Assembly: GCA_012270965.1 (NCBI GenBank)
Contig: JAAXHJ010000048.1
Location: 1-64,000, forward strand
Source of the DNA: Candidatus Palauibacter poriticola
GTDB taxonomy: Bacteria; Gemmatimonadota; Gemmatimonadetes; Palauibacterales; Palauibacteraceae
Direction: 5' to 3'
DNA: 64,000 nt
The position numbers and the translations under genes are program-made. Of the stretch, positions 52,582 to 63,000 are shown in pieces (position 1 is the stretch's first letter; each line of letters starts with the position of its first letter). The notes beneath the pieces were generated by a model. That model did not search any database. It saw nothing but the letters and a program-made list of their open reading frames with translations, and had not been told where the DNA came from.

Positions 52582-54383
52582 TGCCGGGGGCCCGAGATCC
52601 CGGCGTGCGGAACCCCGTCGCTGACCATGAAATCCAACCCCTCCGCCCACGGAGGCACCTTCCGCGGGTCGCGCAGGATGCCCCGAAGACGGCGCGTGCC
52701 GGGGTCCAGGACCAAAGCCGCCGCGCGACCCCCCGAACGCCCGATCGCGACCACCCCGCCGGGACCGGACAGCCGGACTCGCTCCAGTCCATCGGAACCG
52801 GCCCAGCGGCTCTCGTAGGGAATCGTGAAGACGAACTGTCCGCCCCCGTACTCCACTTCGTCCGGAGTGAATGAGAAGGAGAACAGGGACCGGCCCGCCG
52901 CGTCGAATCCATCCAGGCGGTACGGACCCTCCCCGGCCGGCGGCTTCGGGGGCGCGTTGATGACGAAGGCGGGTTCCAGCAGAAGATCCGCGGCGCCGGC
53001 GTTGCCCCACAGGAGCAGCGTCGGCTCGGGGTCGGACCTCCGCAGGATCAACGATTCGTGCCTCCGCCGGAACTCCATGGCCTTGACGAAATGATAGTCG
53101 CTGATCCAACTCGGATCGCAGTACGTCATCAGATCCCGATACTCGGCCGGGTCGACCATTCGCGTGTTCCCGCGCCGGGTCTCGTATCCGAACACTCCGA
53201 TGGAGCCCTCCTCGTACGGAAAGTCCGGATCGGCGTTCAGCGCCCCGCCGCAGGGAGCATGCCGGAGCCCCATGTTGTGCCCCAGCTCGTGGGCAAACGT
53301 GTCGATATCGAGGACTCCCACGCCGACCGGCAGCCCGATGTAGCCCAAGCCCCTGAAGGGGGACCCGGGAGGCTCCGCGAGGGCACCGTAGTAGTAGTCC
53401 CGCCGCCGCTCGATGAGCCGGAGCACGCTAATCTCGCGCAGAAGCGCCAGCCAACCCGCCGCGGTCGTGAGGTCCGCCGTCGTGCGGTAGGGCTCGCGTA
53501 TCCTCAGTTCCAGTTCACCGATCGGGAGTACGGAACGCACGAACTTCATCCTTACGCCCGTCGCCGTCATTCCGTCGGCCCACCTCACGGCCGTCTCCGC
53601 GTCGGCGGAGTGCGCCACCGGCACCACCGTCAGACCCATCGGGGGAACCGTCAGCACATCCAGCCTCAGGCGCCCCTGGGCGGGCACGCGCCGGTCGCTT
53701 CCCGGGACCGCCGGCACGAGGCCATCCGGATCCAGCTCCACGACGAGTTCGACGCCGGGCTGGAGGACCCACCCCGGCACCATCCCGTTGAATGATCGGT
53801 CGAGCCTGCCCTCCTCGGCCTCCAGCGGGATCTGGTCCGATGGCGGATCCAGCCGCAGCGTGTGGACCGGTGCGCCATCGTGATGGAAGGTCGCCGCCGG
53901 CCGGGGGCGGAAGAAGCTGGTTCTGTCTCCCGTGACGAAGACGCGAAGGAGTGCGGGGCGGCCCGCGATCAGAGGAACGTCCCCGCCCAGCGTCTGGACC
54001 GCCTGCGTCAGATGCACGGCGGAGGCTTCGATCTTCACGCTCGCCGGGTTCACCCTCAGCCAGGCTTCGGCCCGCAGGCTCGCCACCTCGGCGGTGACCC
54101 GCGTCACGCGACCCCCCTCTAGGCCGATGACCTCCCCGTCCGCTTGGACTGCGGCGACCGATGGATCGGCTGCGGCCCAGCGCGGAGGCGCCCAGGCCGG
54201 GATCGTGCTGAAGGCCGCACCGCCCTCGTCGAGAACCCGCACCCGATACCGGACGGCCTCGCCCTCGAGGACGGTGGCGTCGGCGGGGAGAAGCTCGAGC
54301 GTGCGCGGAACCCGCTCGGGCTGCGATGCCAGGTCGCCGCAGCCGGCCACCGCGAGGACCGCGCATAGGAATCGCTTGTTCAC
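52578..54383 (-). CDS. Metzincin-like lipoprotein, paralogue of the LRR-metzincin
   Basis: 601 residues. Lipoprotein signal (FLCAVLAVAGCGD), an Ig-like domain (LELLPADATVLEGEAVRYRV), a beta domain, then HELGHNMGLRH with zinc ligands His365, His369 and His375 and the Gly of the metzincin consensus, plus a Met-turn in DLMTYCDPSW. Shared blocks with the 37066-40326 protein include VPLIAG-x2-ALLRVFV, QPGVELVVELDPDG and VPPMGLT. It lacks the LRR block. GTG start with AAGGTGA upstream. Predicted surface metalloprotease; the substrate may be host, prey or self proteins. Confidence 0.8.
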   Translation of the reverse strand: MNKRFLCAVLAVAGCGDLASQPERVPRTLELLPADATVLEGEAVRYRVRVLDEGGAAFSTIPAWAPPRWAAADPSVAAVQADGEVIGLEGGRVTRVTAEVASLRAEAWLRVNPASVKIEASAVHLTQAVQTLGGDVPLIAGRPALLRVFVTGDRTSFFRPRPAATFHHDGAPVHTLRLDPPSDQIPLEAEEGRLDRSFNGMVPGWVLQPGVELVVELDPDGLVPAVPGSDRRVPAQGRLRLDVLTVPPMGLTVVPVAHSADAETAVRWADGMTATGVRMKFVRSVLPIGELELRIREPYRTTADLTTAAGWLALLREISVLRLIERRRDYYYGALAEPPGSPFRGLGYIGLPVGVGVLDIDTFAHELGHNMGLRHAPCGGALNADPDFPYEEGSIGVFGYETRRGNTRMVDPAEYRDLMTYCDPSWISDYHFVKAMEFRRRHESLILRRSDPEPTLLLWGNAGAADLLLEPAFVINAPPKPPAGEGPYRLDGFDAAGRSLFSFSFTPDEVEYGGGQFVFTIPYESRWAGSDGLERVRLSGPGGVVAIGRSGGRAAALVLDPGTRRLRGILRDPRKVPPWAEGLDFMVSDGVPHAGISGPRQ

Positions 54384-54450
54384 GCTGCTCACCTTGTTCC
54401 CGGGCCACATCGCAGGCAAGCCGGACCCCCTCGCGGTCAAGCCCCCGCCG

Positions 54451-55464
54451 TCACGGCTCCGGCGGGCGCACTTGACGCAACCCCGCGGTGATGAGCGTCC
54501 ACTGCAACATCATCTGGTCGCGCACCGGCATGGGGACCAGCCCGTGTTTCTTCGCCTCGGCGGAGACCGCGGTCGGCGCGGTCCCCTTGGACAGCTCGCT
54601 CCCCCAAGCGTCGAGCCGCCCCTTCCAGCGTTCGGCGGCCGGATCCGGAGGGCCTGGACTGTCGCCCACGCCGGGGAGGATGAAAAGCGGCATCTCCGAG
54701 ACGAGGGTGAGCGTGTCGTGGCCAAGACCGCGCAGCGTTTCCATCGAACTCGGCCAGAAGCGGGACGCGGTCTCGGAGTCCCCCAAGGTTTCGAAGTGGG
54801 CGGCCATGCGGCTCGAGTCGGGTCGCGAGGCGAAGCCCCGCTCGAAGCGGAAGAAGCCCTTCTCCCCGTGGCGCTCGGCATCGTGCAGGGCGTAGCCGAG
54901 CGCTCGCGCGCGTTGACGGCACGAGGCCTTCAGCGCTTCGCAACGATGCTCCCAAGCGCGATCGATGAGGAAAAAGGGGCCCCCGGCGAACCCCATACCG
55001 TGCAGGGAGGCGTGCAGCACGAAGGGTCGATCGCACGTGCGCCACCAATCGTACGCCGCACGGTTCTCGGGCCGCGCTCCGGGGTCGGCGTCGTCGCGCG
55101 GGAAGCCGAATTCGATGTCGTCGCCGGGCAGCTCCCGCACCTTGCCCGCCAAGTATCGCCCGAGATCGTACGCGTCCGTACCGGCATCCTGCCACGGGGC
55201 GTTCCGGCTCTCCCCATCGGGGTTGATGTGCGGGATGATCCACCACTGATGGCGGGTGAGCATCGGATCCTCCGGGTCGAGTCCCGCCAGGCAGCCGGCG
55301 AGCCGACGCAGGAGACGCGGACCCACCGGTTCGTCGGCGTGGCAGCCGCCGAGCAGGCTCACGGCCTCGCGCCCCCGCCCGAAGCGGAAACCCACGACCG
55401 GCCGCCCTTCGCGCGACGACCCGAGTACGCGCCCGGAACTCGCGGAAGTGTCCCGGGAGGCCAT
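54451..55464 (-). CDS. M14-like zinc carboxypeptidase
   Basis: 337 residues. GCHADEPVG gives the HxxE zinc motif and VLHASLHGMGF the third histidine; NPDGESRNAPWQ is the substrate-binding Asn-Arg-like region of M14 enzymes. The SEMPLF segment near residue 265 may hold the catalytic Glu. No clear signal peptide is seen, unlike its neighbours. It is the first of the four-gene cluster, 67 bases ahead of the metzincin gene. It may trim peptides C-terminally or act on cell-wall peptides. Confidence 0.8.
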   Translation of the reverse strand: MASRDTSASSGRVLGSSREGRPVVGFRFGRGREAVSLLGGCHADEPVGPRLLRRLAGCLAGLDPEDPMLTRHQWWIIPHINPDGESRNAPWQDAGTDAYDLGRYLAGKVRELPGDDIEFGFPRDDADPGARPENRAAYDWWRTCDRPFVLHASLHGMGFAGGPFFLIDRAWEHRCEALKASCRQRARALGYALHDAERHGEKGFFRFERGFASRPDSSRMAAHFETLGDSETASRFWPSSMETLRGLGHDTLTLVSEMPLFILPGVGDSPGPPDPAAERWKGRLDAWGSELSKGTAPTAVSAEAKKHGLVPMPVRDQMMLQWTLITAGLRQVRPPEP

Positions 55465-55648
55465 GATCCGGTCGAACCGTCGTGTCAGCGGGGTTTCGAT
55501 TCGGAGTCTCCGTTCGGTCGTCGGACTGGGGTTCCGATTCCGGGTCGCGCCGGGGTTGGGCGGTGTTCTCCGTCACCCTACATTGGACTCTCCCTCGCGT
55601 CACCTCGTGGCGGGAGTACGCCGGAACCCGGGAGTCCGACCGAATATC

Positions 55649-56233
55649 ATGGATGTCCTGACGCCGATCGTCGTTCTGGGGCTGGTCGTGGCCGCACTCG
55701 TGGGTCTTGCGTTCGGCTGGTGGCTCCGCAGCCGACGGATCGCCGGAAGGGAGCTGACGCTCAAGCGTCGATTCGACAACCGCCTGTCCGCCATCGAAGA
55801 GGACGCCCGGCGCGTGCTGGAGCGTGCGCGGCTCGATTCCGAGGACGCGCAACGGAAGATCGAGGCCGAGCGGGACAGCCTCTACTCCCGCCTTGCGAAG
55901 CTGGATCCCGAGGGGGTTGGGATCGTGACCACGGAGCGGCGGGCCGGCCTCCCGCGGACGCGAGCGGGTCGCGGGCGCAACGCGCGTCCCCGGGCCGTGG
56001 AGGGGGCGGGCGCGGGGGCATCGCGCGAGAGCGACGATCTGACGCGCATCAAGGGGATCGGCCCTACCTTCGAGGCGCGGCTGAACGAGATGGGCTACCG
56101 CACGTATCTCGATCTGGCCCGGTGGACCTCCGAAGACCTCGATGCGCTCGGCAAGGGGTTCGGCGCCCGCATCCGGCTTGAGGAGTGGTCCGACCGGGCG
56201 GCCGAACTCCATCGCCGGAAGTACGGCGCGTAG
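55649..56233 (+). CDS. Membrane-anchored protein with a C-terminal helix-hairpin-helix domain
   Basis: 194 residues. One N-terminal membrane segment (PIVVLGLVVAALVGLAFGWW), a charged helical middle (IEEDARRVLERARLDSEDAQ), a basic Gly/Arg/Pro linker, and DDLTRIKGIGPTFEARLNEM followed by GYRTYLDLARWTSEDL, an HhH/DUF4332-like domain that often binds DNA. The combination suggests nucleic-acid contact at the membrane. It converges on addA. Function unknown. Confidence 0.7.
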   Translation: MDVLTPIVVLGLVVAALVGLAFGWWLRSRRIAGRELTLKRRFDNRLSAIEEDARRVLERARLDSEDAQRKIEAERDSLYSRLAKLDPEGVGIVTTERRAGLPRTRAGRGRNARPRAVEGAGAGASRESDDLTRIKGIGPTFEARLNEMGYRTYLDLARWTSEDLDALGKGFGARIRLEEWSDRAAELHRRKYGA

Positions 56234-56276
56234 AACTCGCGTACCGACCTTGTCGGACGAGTGCCTCACGGCTCTC

Positions 56277-56297
56277 GGCGCTGACGCGGGGTTTCGC
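56277..56297. repeat. Exact 21-bp copy of the 5542-5562 repeat
   Basis: GGCGCTGACGCGGGGTTTCG plus C, just downstream of the addA stop, identical to 21 bases inside the coiled-coil gene 50 kb away. Confidence 0.8.
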
Positions 56298-56306
56298 GGC
56301 GGGCGG

Positions 56307-59300
56307 CTATAGCGCCAGCACGATCCCTCGGGCCGGTTCTCCGTTGGCCCGTTCGATGGCTTCGACGTAGCAGGCGACCTGCGCCTCGTATTGGGTGCGC
56401 GCCGCGGCGGGGCGGCGGTCCGTCTTGTAGTCGACGACCGTCCAGAGGGGGCCGGACCCGGTGACCTCGCGGAAGGCGAGGTCCGCGACGCCCTCGACGA
56501 TGGCCTCGTCCCTCCCGCCATCCCGCTCCCCAGCCGGTGCCGCGGCCTCACGCACGTGGAATACCGGGACCTCGCGCTGGACCGCGCCGGGCCCGGAGAC
56601 CAGGGCGGCGCGCGCCCGGTCGAGCACTTCGTGTTCCAGCGCGCGCGCCGCGAGAGCCGCCGCCGCGACGATTTCGGTCTCGGGACTTCCCAGCGTGCGC
56701 CCCAGAGTTCCCGCCAGCCCGTCGAGCGCGCCGGAGTTCGCGTCTAGAGGGGCCTCGGCGAGTATGCGATGGACGAGATCGCCGAATCGCTCGCCGCCCG
56801 GACGCCCCGCCCCTTCCGCCCCCTCGGCTCCCGGCCGCGGCACGTCGATCCACGCGACATGCGTGTCCCCGTGGGCCGCGGCGTCAGCTTTGTGCGCGTC
56901 GTCGAGCTTGGCGGCGTCGTCGGGCTTGGCGGCGTCGTCGGGCTTGGCCGATTCGGCGGCGCGGCGCGCGATCGCCCCCGCCGTCACCACCGACATCGTG
57001 CGGCGTCCCCCCGCCTCCAACTTCGCCGCGCGCGACGCCTGCCACTCCCGGTGCGCGCCCATCCCCGCCTCGAAATCCAGAGTGGGTTGTTCCTCCCTCT
57101 CGACCTCGAGCAAGCGGCGTTGGCGATCACCCGCCCCGGGGTGCGCGTCGAGATCCAGCGCCGCGGGATCCCACCACACGACGTCCGTTCCCGCTTCGGC
57201 GGCATGCAGCCCCGGCGCGACCGAGTCGCGCGGCGCGCGGTGCTGGCCGCCCTTCCCATCCGGACGGTCCAGCACCGACTCCGCGCGGAAGGCCGGGGCT
57301 CCCAGGCTCTCGGCGGAGGACGGCTGGCGGCGCGCGCCGCGGGGCGGATACACCGCCGGATTCAGCGACTCGAGCCACCATTCGCGGTCTTCCTGGGAGA
57401 ATCCGCCGTGGCCATCGCGGCCGTCTCCGAGGGCCGGCACCACGAGCAAATCGCGCGCCCGCGTGGCCGCTACGTACGCGAGCCGGTCCGCCTCGGCCAT
57501 TTCCCGGCGCCGCTCCGTCTCGGCGTTGTCCAGGATGTCGCGCGGGGTCGCGCCGCAGAGGCGCTGGGCCCATAGGCGCCGCCCCGCATCCATGTGCTGC
57601 GACGGCGGCTCGTGCGCCGCCGGGCAGGTCATGTCCGCCAGGATGACGACGGGGAACTCTAGGCCCTTGGCCTTGTGCACCGTCATCATCCTCACGCCTT
57701 CGGTCCCCTCCTCGACGATGGGCGCCTCCTCGGACTGCCCGCGTTCGGCTTCGTCCTCGAGGCGGTCCAGGAACGCTCGAAACGAAGGGCTGCCCCGGCG
57801 CTCGAAGACGCGCGCCCGGTCGACGAGCCGGAGGACGTTGGCCAGCGCCTGCTCGCCCGTCGGCCAGATCGCGATGCCCGCGTGGGCGCGCGCGGCCGAG
57901 AGCAGACGCCGGAGCGTCTCCGGGATCGGACGCCGGTTCCGCTGCCGGTGGAGATCGCCAAGGAGCCCGAGCACGGTCGCCACGTCCCGCAGTTCGGGTT
58001 TCAGCGCCGTTACGTCCCTGCGGCCGTTCTCGCCGTTGTCGCCATCCGTCTCCCACCCCGCGAGCGGATGCAGCGGACCCGCGTCAACGCCGAACTCGAA
58101 CAGCGCCCGGTCGCCGAGCGAAAAGAGCGGACCCCGGAGGGCGGCGTACACCGCCAGCCGGTCGTCCGGCCACTCGATGGCCGTGAGCGCGTTCCGTACG
58201 GCAAGCACCTCCTCGCGATCATGGTACGAGCGGCCGCCGACCAGTACATGGGGAACGGCGCGGGCCTCGAGCGCGCGCACATAGGGGCGCGTCACGTCCT
58301 CCCCCCACTTCTGAAAGCGCCGGAAGAGGAGGCAGATGTGTCGGGCCTGAACCCGCACCGGACGCTCCGGATGATTCCGTTCCGTGACGACCCAGCCCGA
58401 CTCGCCGACCAGCCAGCGCACCATCTCCGCGACCGCGGCGGGGAGGGATTCCTCGACCGCGGTTCCCCAGACCCTTCCCAGTCTTCCGTACGGTCTCGGG
58501 ACCGGCAGGGCGATGATGGCGGGCTGGCTCCCGACATCGCCGCGGAAGCGCGCGAGCGGCACATACTCCGCCTGGCTTCCATCCTCGGCCGCCTTCATCC
58601 GCGTCGCGAAGGCCCCGTTCACGGCGGCCTGCAAACGGGGCTGCGACCGGAAGCTCGTGGACAGGTGCAGCACCCGCGCCCGGGCGTCCCTCAGGCGGCG
58701 TTTGGTCTTCTCGTACAGCATCACGTCCGCCCGGCGGAAGCGGTAGATCGACTGCTTCGGATCCCCGACGACGAAGAGCTTACCGCTCGCGGGCACGATG
58801 TGCTCCGGCCGCGCCTCCTCCGGATCCTCGCCGCACAGGAGGAGGAGGATCTCGACCTGCAGCGGATCGGTGTCCTGGAACTCGTCGACGAAAAAGCGCG
58901 TGAAGCGTTGCCGGTAGTGCCTCCGGATCTCCGGAATGTCTCGCAGGAGGTCCCTCGCCCGGATCAGAAGGTCCACGAAGTCGAGGCATCCGTCGCGCCG
59001 CTTGACCCGCTCGTACCGCTCCGTCACGGGCCAGAGTTCGTCCCGCAGGTGCGCAGCCAGCTCCGCATCCGCCGTCTGCAGGATCTCCTCGACCTCCTCC
59101 CGGACCGCGTCGCGGCGCGCGACGACGTCGGCCTTCGCGAGTCCGCCGCCGAAGTCCCGCGAGCGAAAGCCGCGCCAGAACCAGCCGCGCCAGCGGGCAC
59201 GCACGAAAGACCGCAGCCAACCCTCGAGATAGTCGTAGTCGCGGCCGCACGTCTTCTCCCTCCGCGCGATCTCGCGCACGCCGCGTTCGATGTGGCGCAG

Positions 59301-60002
59301 GTTCTGCGTGAGATAGTCGTCCGGGCGGGAAGCCAGCGGGGCGTAGGCGGCAAGCTCCCGCAGGAGGTCGAGAGCGCGGTCGAGTTCGGCCTCGCGGTCC
59401 CACTCGGGTCTGGACCACGGCGCGTCGAAGTCGCGCTGGTCCACGAGGCTGCCGGCCGCCGCCCGCAGCGCCGCGCGCGGACCGCCCGAATTCCGCGCAT
59501 AGCGACGGCGCAGGGCTCTGCTCACACCGGGACCGGGATCCGCCAGCGCGCCCTCGAACCAGATCTCGAAGGCGCCGTCGAGGAGACGGCCGGCTTCGTC
59601 CTCCGCGGCGACCCGGAAGGCCGGATCGACGCCGGCCTCGATCGGCCGTTCGCGCAACAAGTCGGCGCAGAAGGCGTGGATCGTGCCGATGTGGGCAAGC
59701 TCCAAGTGGCCCAGCGCACGCGAGAGGCGCTCGCGGGCTTCTCCGTGCTCCTCGCCGAGCCGAGCCTCCTCGATCGCCGCCCGCAGCCGGAGTTTCATCT
59801 CGCCGGCCGCCTTCTCGGTGAAGGTGACGGCGACGATGTCCTCCAGCGTGCCCAGACCGTGCCGCAGCACCTCGACGATCCGGCCCGTGAGCGCCGTCGT
59901 CTTCCCCGTCCCCGCCGCCGCTTCGACGAAGAGCGTGTCCTCGAGATCGTTCCGGATCGCGTCGCGCGCCTCCTGGTCGGCGAGTCTCCCCGGCCGGGTC
60001 AC
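56307..60002 (-). CDS. addA: AddA-type ATP-dependent helicase/nuclease subunit A
   Basis: 1231 residues. UvrD-like helicase with Walker A AAAGTGKTT near residue 30, VAVTFTEKAAGEMK, DEFQDTDPLQ (motif II), GDPKQSIYRFRRADVM (motif III) and MTVHKAKGLEFPVVILAD. The C-terminus has a PD-(D/E)XK nuclease with VEGVADLAF and VVDYKTDRR. With AddB it unwinds and resects double-strand ends for recombination, and degrades foreign DNA. The GTG start overlaps the addB stop by four bases. A three-copy hexapeptide (AKPDDA) lies in the linker before the nuclease domain. Confidence 0.92.
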   Translation of the reverse strand: MTRPGRLADQEARDAIRNDLEDTLFVEAAAGTGKTTALTGRIVEVLRHGLGTLEDIVAVTFTEKAAGEMKLRLRAAIEEARLGEEHGEARERLSRALGHLELAHIGTIHAFCADLLRERPIEAGVDPAFRVAAEDEAGRLLDGAFEIWFEGALADPGPGVSRALRRRYARNSGGPRAALRAAAGSLVDQRDFDAPWSRPEWDREAELDRALDLLRELAAYAPLASRPDDYLTQNLRHIERGVREIARREKTCGRDYDYLEGWLRSFVRARWRGWFWRGFRSRDFGGGLAKADVVARRDAVREEVEEILQTADAELAAHLRDELWPVTERYERVKRRDGCLDFVDLLIRARDLLRDIPEIRRHYRQRFTRFFVDEFQDTDPLQVEILLLLCGEDPEEARPEHIVPASGKLFVVGDPKQSIYRFRRADVMLYEKTKRRLRDARARVLHLSTSFRSQPRLQAAVNGAFATRMKAAEDGSQAEYVPLARFRGDVGSQPAIIALPVPRPYGRLGRVWGTAVEESLPAAVAEMVRWLVGESGWVVTERNHPERPVRVQARHICLLFRRFQKWGEDVTRPYVRALEARAVPHVLVGGRSYHDREEVLAVRNALTAIEWPDDRLAVYAALRGPLFSLGDRALFEFGVDAGPLHPLAGWETDGDNGENGRRDVTALKPELRDVATVLGLLGDLHRQRNRRPIPETLRRLLSAARAHAGIAIWPTGEQALANVLRLVDRARVFERRGSPSFRAFLDRLEDEAERGQSEEAPIVEEGTEGVRMMTVHKAKGLEFPVVILADMTCPAAHEPPSQHMDAGRRLWAQRLCGATPRDILDNAETERRREMAEADRLAYVAATRARDLLVVPALGDGRDGHGGFSQEDREWWLESLNPAVYPPRGARRQPSSAESLGAPAFRAESVLDRPDGKGGQHRAPRDSVAPGLHAAEAGTDVVWWDPAALDLDAHPGAGDRQRRLLEVEREEQPTLDFEAGMGAHREWQASRAAKLEAGGRRTMSVVTAGAIARRAAESAKPDDAAKPDDAAKLDDAHKADAAAHGDTHVAWIDVPRPGAEGAEGAGRPGGERFGDLVHRILAEAPLDANSGALDGLAGTLGRTLGSPETEIVAAAALAARALEHEVLDRARAALVSGPGAVQREVPVFHVREAAAPAGERDGGRDEAIVEGVADLAFREVTGSGPLWTVVDYKTDRRPAAARTQYEAQVACYVEAIERANGEPARGIVLAL
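56896..56949 (-). repeat. Tandem repeat, 3 x 18 bp, in the AddA linker
   Basis: GCGTCGTCGGGCTTGGCG-like units at 56896, 56914 and 56932 encode AKPDDA, AKPDDA and AKLDDA ahead of the nuclease domain. Confidence 0.92.
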
Positions 60003-63000
60003 GGCGTCTCCCTCAGGCGCCGCAGATCGACCGGCGGAGGCTTACGCCGGGTGCGGAGTTCCTCGTCGGGCCCGCAGAGCTGCCGGTAGTCGCACCAGCC
60101 GCAGGCGTCCTCCCGCGGAAGCGCCGGAAAACTCCCGGCCTCGAACGCCCCGCGCAGGATCTCGCTCAGGACCCCCGCCGCTTCGAGCGCCCGATCGTCG
60201 AGCGGCACGACGTGGTCCCGAAACTCGCCATCGGCCGTGCAGTAGTACAGCCGCCCCGATTCCACTCGCTGTTCCGGGAACAGCGTCTGGGCGGCGAGCC
60301 CGTAGAGGACCGGCTGCAGGATCTCGCCTCCCTGAATCGTCGCTCCCGCCTTCGCCCAATACCGGCCGGTCTTGTGGTCCGTGACCCGCAAGACGCCGGC
60401 CGGGGTCCGTTCGATGAGGTCGATGGCGCCGCGGAGCTTCAGTCCGACGTCCAAGTCGACCGGCTCCCTCACGGAGCGCGCGTCGCGGCCGGGATCCCGG
60501 GGGAGCCCGAAGGAAAGCTCGAAGCGCCACGGCTCGAAGGGTGACGGGCTGTCGCTCTCGTGCCGCAGCCACTCCCGCAAGTCCTGCCGGATCAACTCGA
60601 TGCCGTCGTCCCACACCCGGTCGATCGCCGGCACGAGACGGTCGCGGAAGTCCTCCGCCACCCTCTCGAGCACCTCCTCGAGGATCTCGGATACCCGCGC
60701 GCCGTTCTCCGGCCCCACCGGAAGGAGGGGACGCTTCTCCGTGCTCTCGGCCTGGAGCCGGGTAAGGAGTTCGAACTGGACTTGATGCACGAGCGAACCG
60801 CGCTGCAGCGGGTCGAGCGCCTCGATCCCGGTCGGTTCCTCGCGCGGGCGCAGACCCTGAATCGCCTGGAGATAGAAGCGGTACGGGCACGCCGCGAAGT
60901 GCTGCAGCGCCGTAACCGAGTAGGGACGCGCGTCGGGCGATTCCTTCGCCAGCGCCGCCGCCGCCCGCTCGGAGAGCTGAACGAGTCCGTCCGCCCACGT
61001 CCAGCGCGGCACCTCCCAGCGGTAGGCGCGGAAACGGAGGGCGCGCGCCAAGTGGGGGTTCGAGTGGAGGAGATGACCCGCCGCCTTCACCGCGCGTCCT
61101 CCGCGGACGTCGTGCTTGTCCAGTTCGTCGAGCACCGCAAGGTCGTACTCGGCCTCGTCGATCGCCTGTGCGCGGCGTTTCGGCGCCGGCCAACCGATCC
61201 GCGCATCGGAGACCTCCTCCGCCCGCTGTGCAAGTTCCTCGAAGCCGGGCAGCCGGCCCTCCGCAGCGCGTATCGCCTCGAGCGCGTAGAAGGAGGGCAC
61301 CCGGGGCCGGGTCTTCACGGCGTCGATGCGCGGGTAGGAGAGAACGACCTGCCTCCGCGCCGCTCCGACCGCGAGCCTGAAGGCGAGCCGCTCCCGCCCA
61401 ACGCGGTCGTGGTTCGTTGCGAGACGGCCGGGAGCCAGCCGCCGCCCCATCTCGTCGAGCAGGATCGGATCTTCCCCGATCTTGGGAGGGAACACGCGCT
61501 CGGCCATGCCGGGGACGAATACGACGTCGAAGGCGAGCCCCCGCGCCGCATCGATGGGCCCGATGAACACGCGGCCGTAACGGTTCGCGGGCGGAGGTTC
61601 GGGGACCTCGAGGAGTCGCGGCGTGAGAACGCGCAGCACCTCGTCCAGGGCGACCGGACCGAGAGGCCCCATCGGCGCGAGGTCGGACAGGGCGGCGAGC
61701 ACGCTTGCGGGCCGGCGAAGCGAGTGGGCGGCGAGGGGGGTCAGCGCGGCCAGCCAACTCTCCCAGCGGGCCTCCCGGGGCAACTCGGACAGCTCCGACA
61801 GCAACGGGAGTGCGTATTCCCGCAGGGAGTCGAGATTGGCCCGCTTCCGGTCGGTCCACGCGAGGCGCGGGTGTTCGGCATCCTCCGCCTCCAAGGCGGC
61901 ACGCTTGTACTCGAGTTGCGCGGCCAGACCATCGAGTCGCCGCTCCCAGCGCTCCAGGCCCCCAACGACGGCCGCGTCGACGAGCAGCCCCTCCCAGCGG
62001 CGCGGGTTCCGTCCCGGGTTCTCTCCCCCCTCCGGCACCTCCCCAATCGACACGTACTCCGAGAAGCGAAGCGCGGAGTAGTCGTCGGCCCGGCAACGGA
62101 GAAGGGCCAGAAAGGCCCGGCCCGCCGGATCCGGACGCCGCGCGCCGTCCGCGAACCAAGGACGGATTCCCGCACGGTTGAGCGCCTCCTCCAGGTATGG
62201 CCGATAGTCTTCGGGCTGACGGAGGAGGATCGCGCACCGATCGAAGGGCGTTCCGGCCTCGGCGAGCGAGGCGAGCCTGCGCGCGATCTCCACGGCTTCC
62301 CGGCCCTCGCCGGGAGCGGAGAACACGGTGACCGCATCGTCCGCCGCGGATTCCGCCGGCACCGGACCGAAGAGGTGCGCATGGAGGCGCCCGATCGCCC
62401 CCCCGGCGGCCCTGGCGGCCCCGGAGGTCGGAGGCGGACCGGAGGGGCGCGCGCCCGCGTCCTCCAGCGCCCGCAGCGTGCGGTCATCCCCCTCGGGCAC
62501 GGTCGCGAGCAGCCCGCGGCCTCGCTCGATGAGCGCCGCGACGAACCGTCCCTCCATTTCCGTCCAGATGCGGGCGTCCAGAATCAGGAGGCGCCCGTCC
62601 TCGACCCCCGGCCGGGCGTCCGGATCGTGGAGCGCCGAGAGCGCGGCCTTGAACACGCCGGCTCGATCCGCCAGTCCGGCCGCCCTCCATTCCGCCTCGA
62701 CCGCTTCGCAGAGGGCGGCGAGGGCCGCGTCGACGGGAGCGATCTCCGACCGCGTGACGCCCGCCATGCGGAGGGCGTCCACGGCTCCTCCCACGGCGCG
62801 AACGAAGCCGGGCGTGTCCGACACCGCCGCCAGGCGGCCGAGCTTCCGCCCTTCGAGCCCCGCCAACGCTCGGGCCACGATAGCGTCGCGAGCCGCCGCA
62901 CCGCCGATCGCCCTCCCGTCGGAAGCGAGCCGCGAGAGCGCGACCTCGCGAGCCAGGAGGCGCAGCGTGGTGCGGCGCCAGCCCATGGCGGCCCCGGCCC

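Noticed and set aside
49991-52912. N-terminal extension of the S9 lipoprotein to 52912
   Set aside because: The extension is a shadow of the barrel and metzincin genes. The GTG at 52009 gives a proper lipoprotein signal.
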